Assembly (NCBI GenBank): GCA_016801845.1
Contig: CM028908.1
Coordinates: 24,419,047-24,483,046 of the forward strand
DNA: 64,000 nt
Direction of reading: 5' to 3'
From: Polydactylus sextarius
Lineage: Eukaryota; Chordata; Actinopteri; Polynemidae
Part shown: positions 25,201-33,312 of the stretch, piece by piece
How the letters are laid out: every line of letters begins with the position of its first letter
Numbering within the stretch: position 1 is the stretch's first letter
Position numbers and translations under genes: made by a program
Notes under the pieces: model-generated
What the model saw: only the letters and a program-made list of their open reading frames with translations
Databases searched by the model: none
Told to the model about the DNA's origin: nothing

Positions 25201-28029
25201 CTGTTATTACTCTTCTGTTCATTCAGTCCGTCATCTCGTTTTTATATATAAGGCCTGTCCTTTCTTTATTTATAACTTTATTTATAAAAAAACATTTCCC
25301 AGAAGTTTGCTGCAGAGCTTCAACTGTGTCATTTTGGACAATTAAAGTTATTTATTGTTTATTACCGGTCCTAAAATAGACACAACTGGAGAAGCGGAGG
25401 CAGAGACACAGCTCCTCCAGTTTATTCTCAAAATATTTTGCCTGTTGTATAATTTAGACCATTTCCCAATGTGCAGTGATAAGATAGTGGTACTTCAGTC
25501 ACTCATTAACAGGATTCATAACTTCCCCCGTATAAGTTTACCTTTAAAGATGCTAATGGATGCTCTGGACCAAGTAAGCTCCAGTGAAAGGCAGCCAAGT
25601 CTTCATCAGGCAGTATGTGATTTCCTGTAAAAAAACAAAAAAAAAGACATGGATTTGTTAGTGAGTCTCACTGCACAAAGTAATAATACTTCACTAGTGA
25701 ACTTAAGCATGTTTATGGGAGCATCTGTACTTTACTTAAATTATTTAAAACTTTCACTTTTACTTCACGACATTTTCTAACTTAATTTCAGACTTTTACT
25801 CTGATTCATCTTCAATGTTCAGTGTCGTTACAACAGTCAGAGTAAAGTAAATGTGGTGTTTTCAGTCTAAGTCGACCTGTGACTGTTTAGACCATCAACA
25901 CCATGTTTGAGGGTTGATGGAAATTTTGTGAAAAAACAACAAGTTTAGTTCTTTAGTTCAGACTCAAGACATTGTCTATGAAGATTGTTGTAGCTCCATG
26001 TTTTAAAGTGCTGGATAAACTTCATAATATTCAAAGTTCTAACTTCAACGGTGGAAACCTGAGGCAAAGGTGCAGCAGGTGCAACAGCTACTCTGTTCCC
26101 TCCTCAAACAGTTTCCCATTGCACCAATTTCCAGTTGTTATTCAGGATATTCAAACCGGTACGGTATCATCACTAAATTAAAAACCGGTTTTTGGTACGA
26201 ACAGGCACACTGCCCAGCTCCACGTGTACTTGTACTTTTACTTTCATTTCTTAAGAACATTTAATTATAGATTACTGTCATACTTCAGTACAGTAAATAC
26301 TAGATACTTTAAGACTTTTACTGGAGAATTATTCTAGTGATGACTTGAACTTCTACCAAAGTTATTTTTTAGTCGAGTATCTGTACTTTTACTCTAGTAT
26401 CTGTACTTTTACTCTAGTGTCTGTACTTCTACTCTAGTGTCTGTACTTCTACTCTAGTGTCTGTACTTCTACTTCAGTGGGACTCTTAGGTATTTTATAC
26501 AACTCTGGTCGTAGGAGGCGGTGGTCATCTCTTACCTAAAAGCGAAGCGAAAATGACAAAACGATTTGGGTTGAGATCGAGCTGCCGTGCCACTTCGTGC
26601 ATCAGGTACTGGCTTGTTGTGAGGCTTTTGCCATTGCGGCTCAGTTTGAGTGCATGGGCGCTGAAGTAGTACGGGATGTTGCACAGAGCGTAGTCGGAGT
26701 CGTAGGCCACGAGGCCGTGGAAGCCGTTCTCCCTGCAGAGGGCTATCACTTCCAGGTGGTGGTCTTCGATGGTCTGGACGACCTGGGGAGTGATGATGGA
26801 GACAAAAACCTTAAAATAAAACTCTTGCACTTGATTAAAAACTAAATACTGCAGATACAGTTCTTATAAACCTGGTGCCGCTGCCAACATATTTAAAATG
26901 TGCCAAAATATTTGCTCTCAAACCAGGAAAGTAACATTTACTGGATTTCATTGCTCAATACAACTTCACCAGAGTCTGTGCAAATCCTGACTTGACTCCC
27001 AAATTTAAAATCTATACAGCTCACTGCAGGAAACCGATCAGGGTCATGATTATATTGGATAACACGACAAGCCAACGGCCCCCAAAAACCTAATGGATAT
27101 AACTGACAGCAGCAGCAGCAGCAGCACAAAGAATTTAAATGAAACTGACACATTAATGTGGATCAGGCTTCTACCCAGGATCCAATCTACTTAATAAAAG
27201 GTCAGTATTGACTCTAGAGGCGATGCAGCAGATCAGAGCATCCCTGACTTTAACATGCAAAGAATAAACTATATGCAATGAGATGCACTGTCATGTTTTG
27301 TCTCTAGATTATATCTAATCTACAGCCACATCTGATCTATGCATGAGTGTAGTAGTAGAGAACAAGGCCTGATAACACAGTTATAAAGTGGTGGTGTAAG
27401 AGCAGGTTTTTTTTTTTATGATGGGTTATGATGAAGTTGGCAGTGGTGTGACATGGTGGGCAGGCTAGCAGGCTAATAAAACAGCCTGCTAATGTCTGCC
27501 TCTAGTCCACAGTGGCTCTTGCTCAACAGGCACTGCCAGGCCGAGTTTCACTCACTCCGACGCGGAACCTGAGGAGCGCCAGGCGGATGCAGTGGGCCAT
27601 GCACACCGGAGGAAGGAACCAGACTTTAGGCGGAGGTGTGCCTTTATTCTGGACGTGGCTGATGATCTGTTGGGCGGTTTGCCTCTCGTTCACCTGCCGT
27701 TTGACCCACTCGTGAAGACGGCCTTTCTCCATAGCGCCATTGAAGCAAACCAGCAGCTCTATGTTCCCGTTGAAGCAGGCCTTGGAGAGGGCGGCCAGGT
27801 AGCCCAGCATGTGGTTCCACTGACCCCCGCTCACCCAGTCGGTGTAGAAACCTCCATAGAGCCGGTGGAGGCAGTTCTCGGCGTCCACCAGCAGCCTGAG
27901 CGGACTCTGAGGAGGTCTTTGCCGGCCACCTCCAACCATACTCCCCCGGGCTAGTTTCTGGAGCTCCACCGGTACCACAGCACTGGGGCAGTGTTTTTCA
28001 ATGTACTCTTGGAAACCTTGAACACCCAT
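2146..28029 (-). CDS. fam120a: FAM120A, constitutive coactivator of PPAR-gamma-like protein 1 (17 coding exons)
   Basis: Seventeen minus-strand exons join in phase into 1085 codons plus stop (the human protein is about 1118 residues). Exons, first to last: 27556-28029, 26536-26782, 25542-25624, 21833-21961, 20856-20946, 19087-19229, 18593-18846, 14944-15037, 14626-14847, 13831-14002, 11627-11876, 11319-11433, 9572-9781, 8445-8643, 8179-8314, 6961-7057, 2146-2487. Family knowledge: FAM120A is a cytoplasmic RNA-binding scaffold that activates Src-family kinases under oxidative stress. It has an N-terminal XPG/FEN1-like PIN fold, a conserved central region and an Arg/Gly-rich RNA-binding tail. 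All three are seen here: MGVQGFQEYIEKHCP at the start, LLVDAEN near residue 50, and FGRGGRY near residue 955. The C-terminus (DSKTCNTNP near the end, ...LEAAVLKKEV) fits FAM120A rather than FAM120B or FAM120C. Introns range from 96 bases to 4.5 kb. Confidence 0.94.
2766..3922. mobile_element. Non-autonomous DNA-transposon-like element with about 20-bp TIRs
   Basis: The left end reads TAGAGCTGGGTGGTATAACG. The right end, reverse-complemented, reads TAGAGATGGGCGGTATCACC: imperfect terminal inverted repeats about 1.16 kb apart. Inside there is no transposase-like frame. A related left end and shared internal sequence recur at 23397-23760, and a fragment lies near 26150-26222. No clear target-site duplication is visible, so the superfamily is not assigned. 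Confidence 0.55.
5338..5936. mobile_element. Foldback element with about 190-bp inverted arms
   Basis: Arms at about 5438-5642 and 5716-5903 are near-perfect reverse complements: each carries the same series, including TGTGTAGGGACCCTATTCAT and TTTATTAGTGGTTAAAAA in one orientation or the other. A loop of about 73 bases separates them. The right terminal motif (5912-5936) matches the ends of the element at 12453-13412; the left terminus looks partly deleted. Confidence 0.75.
6871..6897. repeat. (TG)13 microsatellite
   Basis: Dinucleotide run in fam120a intron 16, about 60 bases from the exon 16 donor. Confidence 0.95.
6961..7057 (-). CDS. fam120a: fam120a exon 16
   Basis: Residues 940-972. 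Encodes RGVISTPVIRTFGRGGRYH, part of the Arg/Gly-rich RNA-binding tail conserved in FAM120A. Acceptor GTGCAG, donor GTAAGT; phase 2 in, phase 0 out. Confidence 0.9.
7058..8178 (-). other. fam120a: fam120a intron 15
   Basis: 1.1 kb without a supported exon. Contains a T homopolymer at about 7138-7154 and otherwise AT-rich unique-looking sequence. Confidence 0.7.
8179..8314 (-). CDS. fam120a: fam120a exon 15
   Basis: Residues 895-940. Encodes SQGGKLEIAGTVVGQWAGSR, then an Arg/Gly/Ser stretch and VQVVSVGGPNRG, closely matching the human FAM120A C-terminal third. Phase 1 in, phase 2 out, donor GTAAGA. Confidence 0.93.
8445..8643 (-). CDS. fam120a: fam120a exon 14 (proline-rich)
   Basis: Residues 829-895. 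Begins SELVAKVEKMRQSILEGLSF, which is conserved. It continues into a proline-rich stretch (PPPFPPPPPPLPHGMPFYPP, then PPPPMMPPQGR) that could bind SH3 or WW domains, in line with the family's Src-kinase scaffolding. Donor GTGAGT. Confidence 0.92.
8644..9571 (-). other. fam120a: fam120a intron 13
   Basis: 928 bases, AT-rich, with no supported exon, RNA or repeat family recognised. Confidence 0.7.
9572..9781 (-). CDS. fam120a: fam120a exon 13
   Basis: Residues 759-828, phase 0 on both sides. Encodes LAALFMSGVDMALFANDACG and IPWEHCCPWMYFDGKL, almost invariant in FAM120A/C proteins. Donor CAG-GTAGCT. Confidence 0.95.
10003..10033. repeat. (AC)15 microsatellite
   Basis: Dinucleotide run in fam120a intron 12. 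Reading frames crossing it are artefacts of the repeat. Confidence 0.95.
10660..11100 (+). mobile_element. Dispersed DNA-transposon-like repeat, GTAATGTAACTAATTACTTT family
   Basis: Shares the series GATATTAATTTG, ACTAAAAGTGACGTC, CACTAAAGTCCTGT, GTAACATAGTAATGTAACTA and AACAGTAACTATTG with the copy at 17720-18385. Related sequence is at 52080-52243 and, reversed, at 47820-48110. It contains no coding capacity. Repeats with such GTAAC-rich ends are common in teleost genomes; the superfamily is not assigned. Confidence 0.6.
11251..11276. repeat. (GT)13 microsatellite
   Basis: Dinucleotide run in fam120a intron 12, 43 bases below exon 12. Confidence 0.95.
11319..11433 (-). CDS. fam120a: fam120a exon 12
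   Basis: Residues 720-758. Encodes HWPGVRILRRNELDAFLAQA and KLYEPDQLQELK, matching human FAM120A. Phase 2 in, phase 0 out, acceptor CTTCAG. Confidence 0.94.
11627..11876 (-). CDS. fam120a: fam120a exon 11
   Basis: Residues 637-720. Encodes KEWAAYKGKSPHTPELVEAL, TCPNLKKLWLGKAVEDKNRR and AMLNPANVPTPLL, the most conserved block of the family. The acceptor lies in a CT-rich tract (CTCTCTCTCAG); donor GTGAGT. Confidence 0.96.
12036..12175 (+). mobile_element. Tc1/mariner-associated repeat fragment
   Basis: The motifs GCAGCTTCAGAAAGTAGTCA, GACCCATTTCCTGTTTGG and ATGACAAAGTGAAAGTGAAA resemble the very common fish repeat that reads 'cttcagaaagtattcagacccc ... atgacaaagtgaaaac'. It is short and diverged, with no transposase frame. 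Confidence 0.5.
12453..13412. mobile_element. TIR-bounded non-autonomous element, same family as 5338-5936
   Basis: The left end AAGTGACGGTCCGGAGTAAT and the reverse-complemented right end AAGCGATGGTCCGGAGTAAT form terminal inverted repeats. Internal sequence shared with the 5.4-5.9 kb foldback includes TGTGTAGGGACCCTATTCAT. The centre (about 12675-13200) differs and contains a GACTAAAAATCGACTAG stretch, suggesting another element inserted inside. Confidence 0.65.
13831..14002 (-). CDS. fam120a: fam120a exon 10
   Basis: Residues 580-637. Starts GEIKLSVTIEDEANKDLP and contains RPIRQYVYGVLFSLAEARKK, conserved in FAM120A/C. Acceptor TTTGCAG, donor GTGAGT, phase 1 out. Confidence 0.94.
14003..14625 (-). 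other. fam120a: fam120a intron 9
   Basis: 623 bases with short internal duplications around TTTTTAAAGGGAAAAAA (about 14150-14230). No exon or RNA gene is supported. Confidence 0.65.
14626..14847 (-). CDS. fam120a: fam120a exon 9
   Basis: Residues 506-579, phase 0 on both sides. Encodes SLLSMPTRNHMDITIPPLP and APEVLRVAEHRHKKGLMYPY, conserved across FAM120A/C. The donor GTCAGG is weaker than the others. Confidence 0.94.
14944..15037 (-). CDS. fam120a: fam120a exon 8
   Basis: Residues 474-505. Encodes NHVSDHKGGWEKNGHTPH then LGDQTK. It bridges the phase-2 end of exon 7 and the phase-0 start of exon 9, which do not fit each other directly. The GWEK motif is also present in human FAM120A. Confidence 0.85.
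17295..17715 (+). mobile_element. Dispersed repeat, partial copy adjacent to 17720-18385
   Basis: Repeats the internal series of the neighbouring copy: GATATTAATTTG, GATACTAAAAGTGACGTC, GCCACTAAAGTCCTGTGAAG, GCAAAACTTATTG, GCCAAGCTAACACCGTT. It lacks the GTAAC-rich right part, so it is a truncated or internally deleted relative in the same orientation. Confidence 0.55.
17720..18385 (+). mobile_element. Dispersed DNA-transposon-like repeat, longest copy of its family
   Basis: Begins near GTAGTGTTGTTG and ends near AACTTGACCAACACTTG, which suggests short inverted ends (AGTGTTG / CAACACT). Internal sequence matches 10660-11100. No transposase frame is present. Confidence 0.55.
18593..18846 (-). 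CDS. fam120a: fam120a exon 7
   Basis: Residues 390-474. Encodes NIPHEGKHTPLYERSSPIN and a Ser-rich stretch ending ENDESSGSTA, matching human FAM120A. Donor GTGAGT, phase 2 out. Confidence 0.95.
18847..19086 (-). repeat. fam120a: fam120a intron 6, mostly TG/CA repeats
   Basis: This 240-base intron lies between exons 6 and 7. About 18899-19077 is an interrupted CA/GA array (on the plus strand CACACA blocks broken by GACAGAAACACA, CTGATATACACA and CAATCACAGA units). Read from the gene strand, it is a long TG-rich tract upstream of the exon 7 acceptor. Several overlapping open frames cross it but have only cysteine/valine-rich repeat content. Confidence 0.85.
19087..19229 (-). CDS. fam120a: fam120a exon 6 (Pro13-Ala9 tract)
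   Basis: Residues 342-389. After VRPKPMGA come 13 prolines (about 350-362) and 9 alanines (363-371), then the conserved LNIPQVPLPVKPA. The prolines come mainly from a GGC/CCG repeat (19168-19206) and the alanines from a CAG/GCT repeat (19141-19167), so the length may vary between individuals. Phase 1 in, phase 0 out. Confidence 0.92.
19230..20855 (-). other. fam120a: fam120a intron 5
   Basis: 1.6 kb of AT-rich sequence. Nothing coding or clearly repetitive was recognised. Confidence 0.65.
20856..20946 (-). CDS. fam120a: fam120a exon 5
   Basis: Residues 312-342. Encodes TDDKVVRFKKAVEYYSVASKP, conserved in FAM120A/C. The acceptor is preceded by a 13-base T run. Phase 0 in, phase 1 out. Confidence 0.93.
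20947..21832 (-). other. fam120a: fam120a intron 4
   Basis: 886 bases with two long poly-A runs (21755-21778 and 21801-21819) near the exon 4 donor. No exon is supported. Confidence 0.7.
21833..21961 (-). CDS. fam120a: fam120a exon 4
   Basis: Residues 269-311, phase 0 on both sides. Encodes VRAHQLVLPPCDVVIKAAA and LEAIAKDVFKHSQ, near-identical to human FAM120A. Donor CAG-GTACG. Confidence 0.95.
21962..25541 (-). other. fam120a: fam120a intron 3
   Basis: 3.6 kb without exons. Contains a repeat rich in GGTTCCTGAG / GTTCCTGCGGTGGAAACGC at 23160-23340 (a motif common in fish short DNA elements), a partial relative of the 2766-3922 element at 23397-23760, and T/A homopolymers (24851-24867). Confidence 0.7.
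23397..23760 (+). mobile_element. Partial copy of the 2766-3922 element
   Basis: Starts TAGAGCTGGGTGGT like the 2766 copy. Shares CTAAACACACATGTAA, GGAGGTGTTGAGGTGAAAAT and CCTAGGGTTGCTAAC in the same order. The right end was not located. Confidence 0.6.
25542..25624 (-). CDS. fam120a: fam120a exon 3
   Basis: Residues 241-268. Encodes GNHILPDEDLAAFHWSLLGP then EHPLASLK, invariant in the family. Phase 1 in, phase 0 out, donor AAG-GTAAAC. Confidence 0.95.
25625..26535 (-). other. fam120a: fam120a intron 2
   Basis: 911 bases, almost entirely occupied by a dispersed repeat that contains a 20-bp tandem array (see 25680-26500). Confidence 0.75.
25680..26500 (+). mobile_element. Dispersed repeat with internal 20-bp minisatellite, copy 1
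   Basis: Shares with 44978-45530 and 53574-54160 the series CACCATGTTTGAGGGTTGATGG, ACTCAAGACATTGTCTATGA and GTGCTGGATAAACTTCATAA. Here the array at 26377-26480 holds about five 20-base units (TCTGTACTTYTACTCTAGTG). An extra segment at about 26034-26222, absent from the other copies, carries ACCGGTTTTTGGTAC and ends CTGCCCAGCTC, resembling the 2766 family. Confidence 0.7.
26536..26782 (-). CDS. fam120a: fam120a exon 2
   Basis: Residues 159-241. Encodes ENGFHGLVAYDSDYALCNIP and YYFSAHALKLSRNGKSLTTS, the second half of the PIN-like domain with its Asp-rich AYDSDYA motif. Phase 0 in, phase 1 out. Confidence 0.96.
26783..27555 (-). other. fam120a: fam120a intron 1
   Basis: 773 bases; contains a short CAG run at about 27108-27125. 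No exon is supported. Confidence 0.7.
27556..28029 (-). CDS. fam120a: fam120a exon 1 (start codon, PIN-like domain)
   Basis: Residues 1-158. ATG at 28027-28029 opens MGVQGFQEYIEKHCPSAVVP, the family's invariant start. PLRLLVDAENCLHRLYGG (about 43-60) is the XPG-N/FEN1-like core with Asp49. NKGTPPPKVWFLPPVCMAH lies at about 128-146. Donor GTGAGT, phase 0. Whether the PIN fold keeps nuclease activity cannot be judged here. Confidence 0.97.
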
Positions 28030-28060
28030 GTTGAGCTTCTATTGAAGAAAAAGGCAGAAA

Positions 28061-28095
<35 letters not shown>

Positions 28096-28442
28096 AAAAA
28101 AAAAGGGGAGGAAAAAAAAAAAACGCGAAATAACGAGAGGTTGCAGTGCGTTTCTGCCTCTTGACAGCAGCGACTGACAGCCGGTTGAATATTGCAGGAG
28201 TTGGAATAATTTATAAAACAAAACAAAACAAAACAAAAAATTAAATACTGCTACTTAAGCATCGTCTGTTTTTTTTTTTCTTTTTTTTTGGTGAGTTGTT
28301 GTTGTTGTTATTGTTGTTGTTGTTGTTGTTGTTTGTTACATGGCTGTTTGTCTTAGCTGCCATGTGTCATCCACGGAGCCATGTCTGAGGTTGTGAATCT
28401 GCCCCGAGTGAAAGGGAATGATAGGGTGGCACGTGACGTCAC
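28030..28442 (-). promoter_or_regulatory. fam120a: fam120a 5' region with E-box/CRE promoter motif
   Basis: At 28430-28442 a CACGTG E-box overlaps a complete TGACGTCA cAMP-response element (28434-28441), about 400 bases above the fam120a ATG and in a locally CpG-richer patch. USF/MITF-type and CREB/ATF factors bind such sites. A long pyrimidine tract on the gene strand (28058-28130) followed by CAATAG (AG at 28039-28040) could be a splice acceptor, so part of the 5' UTR may lie on a separate upstream exon. The transcription start is not resolved. Confidence 0.4.
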
Positions 28443-31400
28443 GACGCACAGCGACGTACGGAGGTAAAACACAGGAAACAAGATAGTTCCCTGTTGTGAG
28501 ATTCGTTAATGTCACGTAGCAGATAAAAAGTCAAAATCTTTTTACTTTTTTGAGGGAAAATATTTAACTATTCACGATATATCATCAGAGTCGACAGCAT
28601 CTGTTGGTAAATAACTACGAGGTGTGTTTCTGTGAGCTATACATCTTTAGCATCTTTAGCTAACTCGACAATGCATATTATATATGACTGTATATAAAAA
28701 TGTTTACTTCTTTTACTTTTAATGTGTTGTGTTACCTCTTAGAAACAATAGCTGCTGATAAATATTAAAGTTTTTGTTTGTTTGTTTGTTTTTTGTTTGT
28801 TTTGGGGACGTGGTTACGGTTTGGAACAGAAAGGGTGTGAACTATCTTGACAAGTTTGAGTCTTTGGGTTTTGAGGGTTTTATTTCCTGATTCGTGGTGA
28901 GGTCAAAGTGGATTCACTGATTTATCTTCACACTTTTAAAGTCAACCGGTGTAAATTTAACAAATCTGTTTAATGAACAGATTTTAACTTGATTTTATAA
29001 ATTAACCTGAATTAGATGGTGAATATTAAAAATTTCATCACATATAGGAACAATAATAAGTATTTCCAACCTGTTTAATGATACTGGAGACTGTTAAATT
29101 ATACAGATTTAATTCAGAAGATGTGGCTTTTTAATCAATTCGCTGCACTTATTGCAAATAAAACCTCTGCATTTACAGTTTTATTCAATAAAATCAGGGG
29201 ACTAAATCATATACTGTTAAATAATTATATCAGGGAAAAAAAGATCTGAAAAGAAACGTGAATATATTGGCAGGTTGGTGCATCTAGAGGGCAGCATGCA
29301 ATTATAAACTGAAGTCAAGCTCTTCTCGCAGACTCATCCCTCTGAAGTGGAAATACAAGCTCCCACCTTTACTTGGTTTATGGATAAAAGATGTTTTAAC
29401 ACACCTTTAACTGGAGGAACTAAGGCTCTACTAAAAATAAAAAATTAATGAATAAATACTACAAGGTTTGGCAACCCTTTTTAAACTATTTCAACAACTT
29501 ACCCTCTGTCAGTCTTATGAATTAAAGCCATGAAACATAGAAACTGGAGTCTAATTATTAAAGTTTTATTAATATAACTCTTGAGCACAAAAATACAATC
29601 ATTATTTTTTCAGGACAAACTGATCAACTGATTATGACCATGAAAAGCCTGCATCTATGTACAGCTACTGAATAACTGACATGATAGAGTCTGGGGCTCG
29701 AGGTGCGTCCGTGCACTCAGATTTTTATTTTATATTATCCTTTTATTATGATGTTGTCAGTATTGTTTTACAGACAGGGATCGTTCCTGACCAGATGAAT
29801 CTGGTTTGGGTCTTAACAGGTTAATATGGATCGTTTTGTGGTAAAAATCAAAATTTAACTAATTAATTTTACTTGTAAGTGATAAATAATGTTTTGTAAT
29901 CTACTTTACAACATTTAAAATCATATTCACTACTGAGTCGTCTATATTATTACCTGTCATCACAAAGACGATGACATGTAACAATAAATCAATGTCTTTA
30001 TCACATCAATGGAACCAGAAGACTTATCTGGTTCCAATGAGGTTATAATAGATCAATAGATTGAAAACAGATCAATGAAGCACAGATGAAAAAAGCAGCT
30101 GAAACCAAATGTGACAAACTTGTCGTCAATTTTATTGATTTAAATAAGTAACTAATACTCTGAGTAGTTGTAGTGAAATAATACTTTATACTTTTACTTG
30201 AGTATATTTTTACACCAGTACTTGTAGTGTTACGTAACAATTCAACTCTCAACAACAACAACAATTCTCTCCACCACTGACTGTATAACACATATTTAAT
30301 TTTGATAGTTTCAGTTTAACTCAGGATGGATACAGTGTGGGCTGAGCAGTGGAAAGTAAAAGGTTAACTCTAAAGGAAGAGTTGAGAAAGACACTGAAGC
30401 TTGAAGGTTCCTGTTCTGTAAAGATACTGATCTCTGACCTGTTGACACAGAACGAAGCTAAAGATCATTTCCGTTTCAGTGCAGCAATAAAACCCAAGTG
30501 GTTCACTTATTCTTCTTACTTCTTCTGTTTTTTAAAAAAAAATCCAATTAAACTTATTGGCGCGCTACAAACAAACCATGGAAATAATAAAAATGAATGA
30601 ATGACAAAATGTAAAAAAGAGAGATAATTCATATATCCAGGTCCATACAACACAGCATACAGTGTGTAAACAGTATATAAAAGGAAATGGAAACACAAAA
30701 ATACAAAAATATGTATATTACAAGATACACAAACTATTGCACCGATGCTGCCTTAGCCTAGAAGTGAATCTATAACAGCTTTTCAGCGGGATGAAAAGAG
30801 ACATTATGAGGTTCTCTGACTAAAAGTGAACATCAGCTGTCTTAAGACTGCCAGGTCGGCACTGTAGTGGACACAAACGATTGACTGACACTATGCCACT
30901 TAGGGACACAAAGCAGCAGCCTCATTGTATCATTGCAAACTCTTTTTTCTTCTTATAGTTAGACCACAACTGAGCAGTATATAACAGTGTAATGTAGCTT
31001 CATTTCAGAGTCAGAGCACATAGAAAACTTCCTTATAAGCATGTTAGCTATTATTTGGTCATTGGGTGTGACATGACCTAGGCATTTAATTTCCTCACAC
31101 ACAGCAACAAGACTGCGTGACAAATGTTGATTTCCTGTCCCCGGGCTTTTCTTAGCGTTATACTTTATCAGCTCAGCACTATATGGACAGAGCCCACAAG
31201 ACAGAGAGTTTTTAACCTATTTAACTGATTTTATAATTTATTCATTTAAACACAAATAAAACAGGAGACAAAATTCACTCACTAAAACATTTCAGGACAC
31301 CTCTATCTAGCAATTTTACAAATAACTTTTCATGATTAATTCTATCAAATGTCTTGGATGCACCAATAAAACATAAGAATACCATCTCTATAAGAACATA

Positions 31401-33300
31401 AATACAGGTTAGATCAGTGTTTTCTTTTGAAAACTAAACTAATTGTCAGAAGTAACAACATACATTTCTGGCTTTGTTAACAATATTGTTTCTAGTACTT
31501 TAGACAAGATGGTGGCTAATGCAATAGGTCGATAACTGATAGGAAAATTGATAAGACACAGTAAACAATAAACAACAATGACATATAGAAAATAAGCAAA
31601 TAGGTAAAATAGTGTGCAAGTAGAAAATATATATTAATAATATAATTAATTAAATTTTCCTTGGACTGAGACAAATTGAAAGTCAATTCAGTATTTATCT
31701 TTCTTCACATATAATGATAGTAGTACAGGGGAATTACAGGCGATATTATTATCTTCAGTCTGATGTTTTTCTCTGTCTGTCTGTGATTCATCTATCTGAC
31801 ACATCTGACACAGACTCCAGACTCTGTTGACTGAGTCTGTTGACATCAGAAGATCAGATCAGAGTCTCCTGAGTAAGTCCAGGCAGCTCTGTCCTTTTCT
31901 TATACAGACTGTCCAGTCCAACTTATTCATTATTTCTATGTGTCAGACTCCAAAAACACTGAACTCTTCTCTACAAGTGCAGTCCTCCGGTTTGTGATAC
32001 AGGCTTTTTTTTTATTATAAATCCTCCAGATTGAATCTAGAGTAAATATTATCTACCAACCTAGGATCATATTAACAAGAAGGATCTGTCAAAATGTGAA
32101 CTCAAAAGCTCACAGATGAGGAACATGTGATGAGACGGAGGAAGTTAGTGAGTTTAATTGTTTTGTTTTGTCCAACTGCAACAAGACTGATCTTTTCTTC
32201 ACAAGTTAAATTCATCAAATTGATATTGTTGATTTTGTATAAAGGATATGACGTTACCTTTCTATTTCAAGGAAAGTTTTCTTAAAAAGTCTATGTGGAA
32301 AATGTTATTATGGAAAAATAGAAAAAAAAAAAAAAAAAACATTAAAAATGCACTGATAAAAAGTTTTAATGTCAGTAATTTACAACCAGCTTACATCTGG
32401 TCCCAGCAAAACCTCACAGTCCAAAACAGATTCTTTTGGACTTGGATCTAAATGAGGATATTTCCACTGAAGAGATGAAGAGAGACACGAGTTCAGGCTC
32501 AGACACAAACAATTAATACCAAGTTACGACTGTTTCAGTGGAAAATGATCATGTACATTTATATAAACTCATATTGAACTAAAAAAAAAAAAAAAGCGGG
32601 ATAGTATTAACAATCATAACATTTCTTTTGAAAGTAAATATACTTAAAGTTTTCTCAGCTGTTGTTTGTGGAGGTTTTGAAAGATCAAAGATCAAATTTA
32701 ATTTTACTTGAAGTTTGTTTAAGTTTTTGAGAAAATCTTTGACTAAATGTTGTAGATTTATATGAGAAAGTGGGATAAGAAGGAAGAAAGTGAGGGAAAT
32801 TATTTGGAGGAAATGTTGGACCCTCTGAGAAGAACGATACAGCTGTTTCACATGCGTGGCTCATTCTCATCTGAGGTTTGGCAGCTCGATCCGATGCTCT
32901 TCCAGTCTTCATGTCGTCGTGTTGAAACGTCCGACAGCCAAATAAATAAATATGGATTCCTCTGATAGACAGTAACATAGATCAATATAGTTTTCAGGTT
33001 TTAATTTTAATATCAATAAAAATCCAACAGGTTTAGGAATGCATAACACATTTTTGTTTTTGTTTTTTTAAGAATATTTACATAGATATTCACAACAACA
33101 ACAAAAAAGCAGACTGTACCAAATTACTACCCTGGAGCGAAAAATACACAAAACATCCACATAAACAAATAATATTCCAATATAAAACTGTTGTGCATTA
33201 TATAATTATATTTAATACTTAATATTTAAATTGTATCTCTAAAATAAGCTTGAATACAGAATCCTAAATATGAAATTCAGTTTGGAGCTTTGCTGTATAG
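28443..33300. other. Intergenic region between fam120a and cass4
   Basis: Nearly 5 kb of AT-rich sequence without a supported gene. It contains the LINE relic at 30720-31570, poly-A runs (32321-32339 and 32581-32595) and scattered short frames with no recognisable homology. The two genes are transcribed in the same direction, so this spacer holds the fam120a promoter and the cass4 terminus. Confidence 0.7.
30720..31570 (-). mobile_element. Degenerate non-LTR retrotransposon (LINE) 3' part, reverse-transcriptase relic
   Basis: The minus strand encodes SYRPIALATILSKVLETILL (about 31482-31541), then the palm-motif-A region FIGASKTFDRINHEKLFVKL (about 31310-31370), where functional elements have FxDAxKAFD. 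The catalytic Asp is replaced by Gly and stop codons interrupt the frame. Farther down, about 30730-30880, a tail reading LMFTF...KSCYRFTSRLRQH resembles the C-terminus of fish L2/Rex-like elements. It is dead and 5'-truncated; the exact clade is not certain. Confidence 0.65.
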
Positions 33301-33306
33301 GAAGCT

Positions 33307-33312
33307 TTTATT
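33307..33312 (-). promoter_or_regulatory. cass4: cass4 polyadenylation signal candidate
   Basis: AATAAA on the minus strand, about 210 bases beyond the cass4 stop; a reasonable end for a short 3' UTR (33313-33523). Confidence 0.5.
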
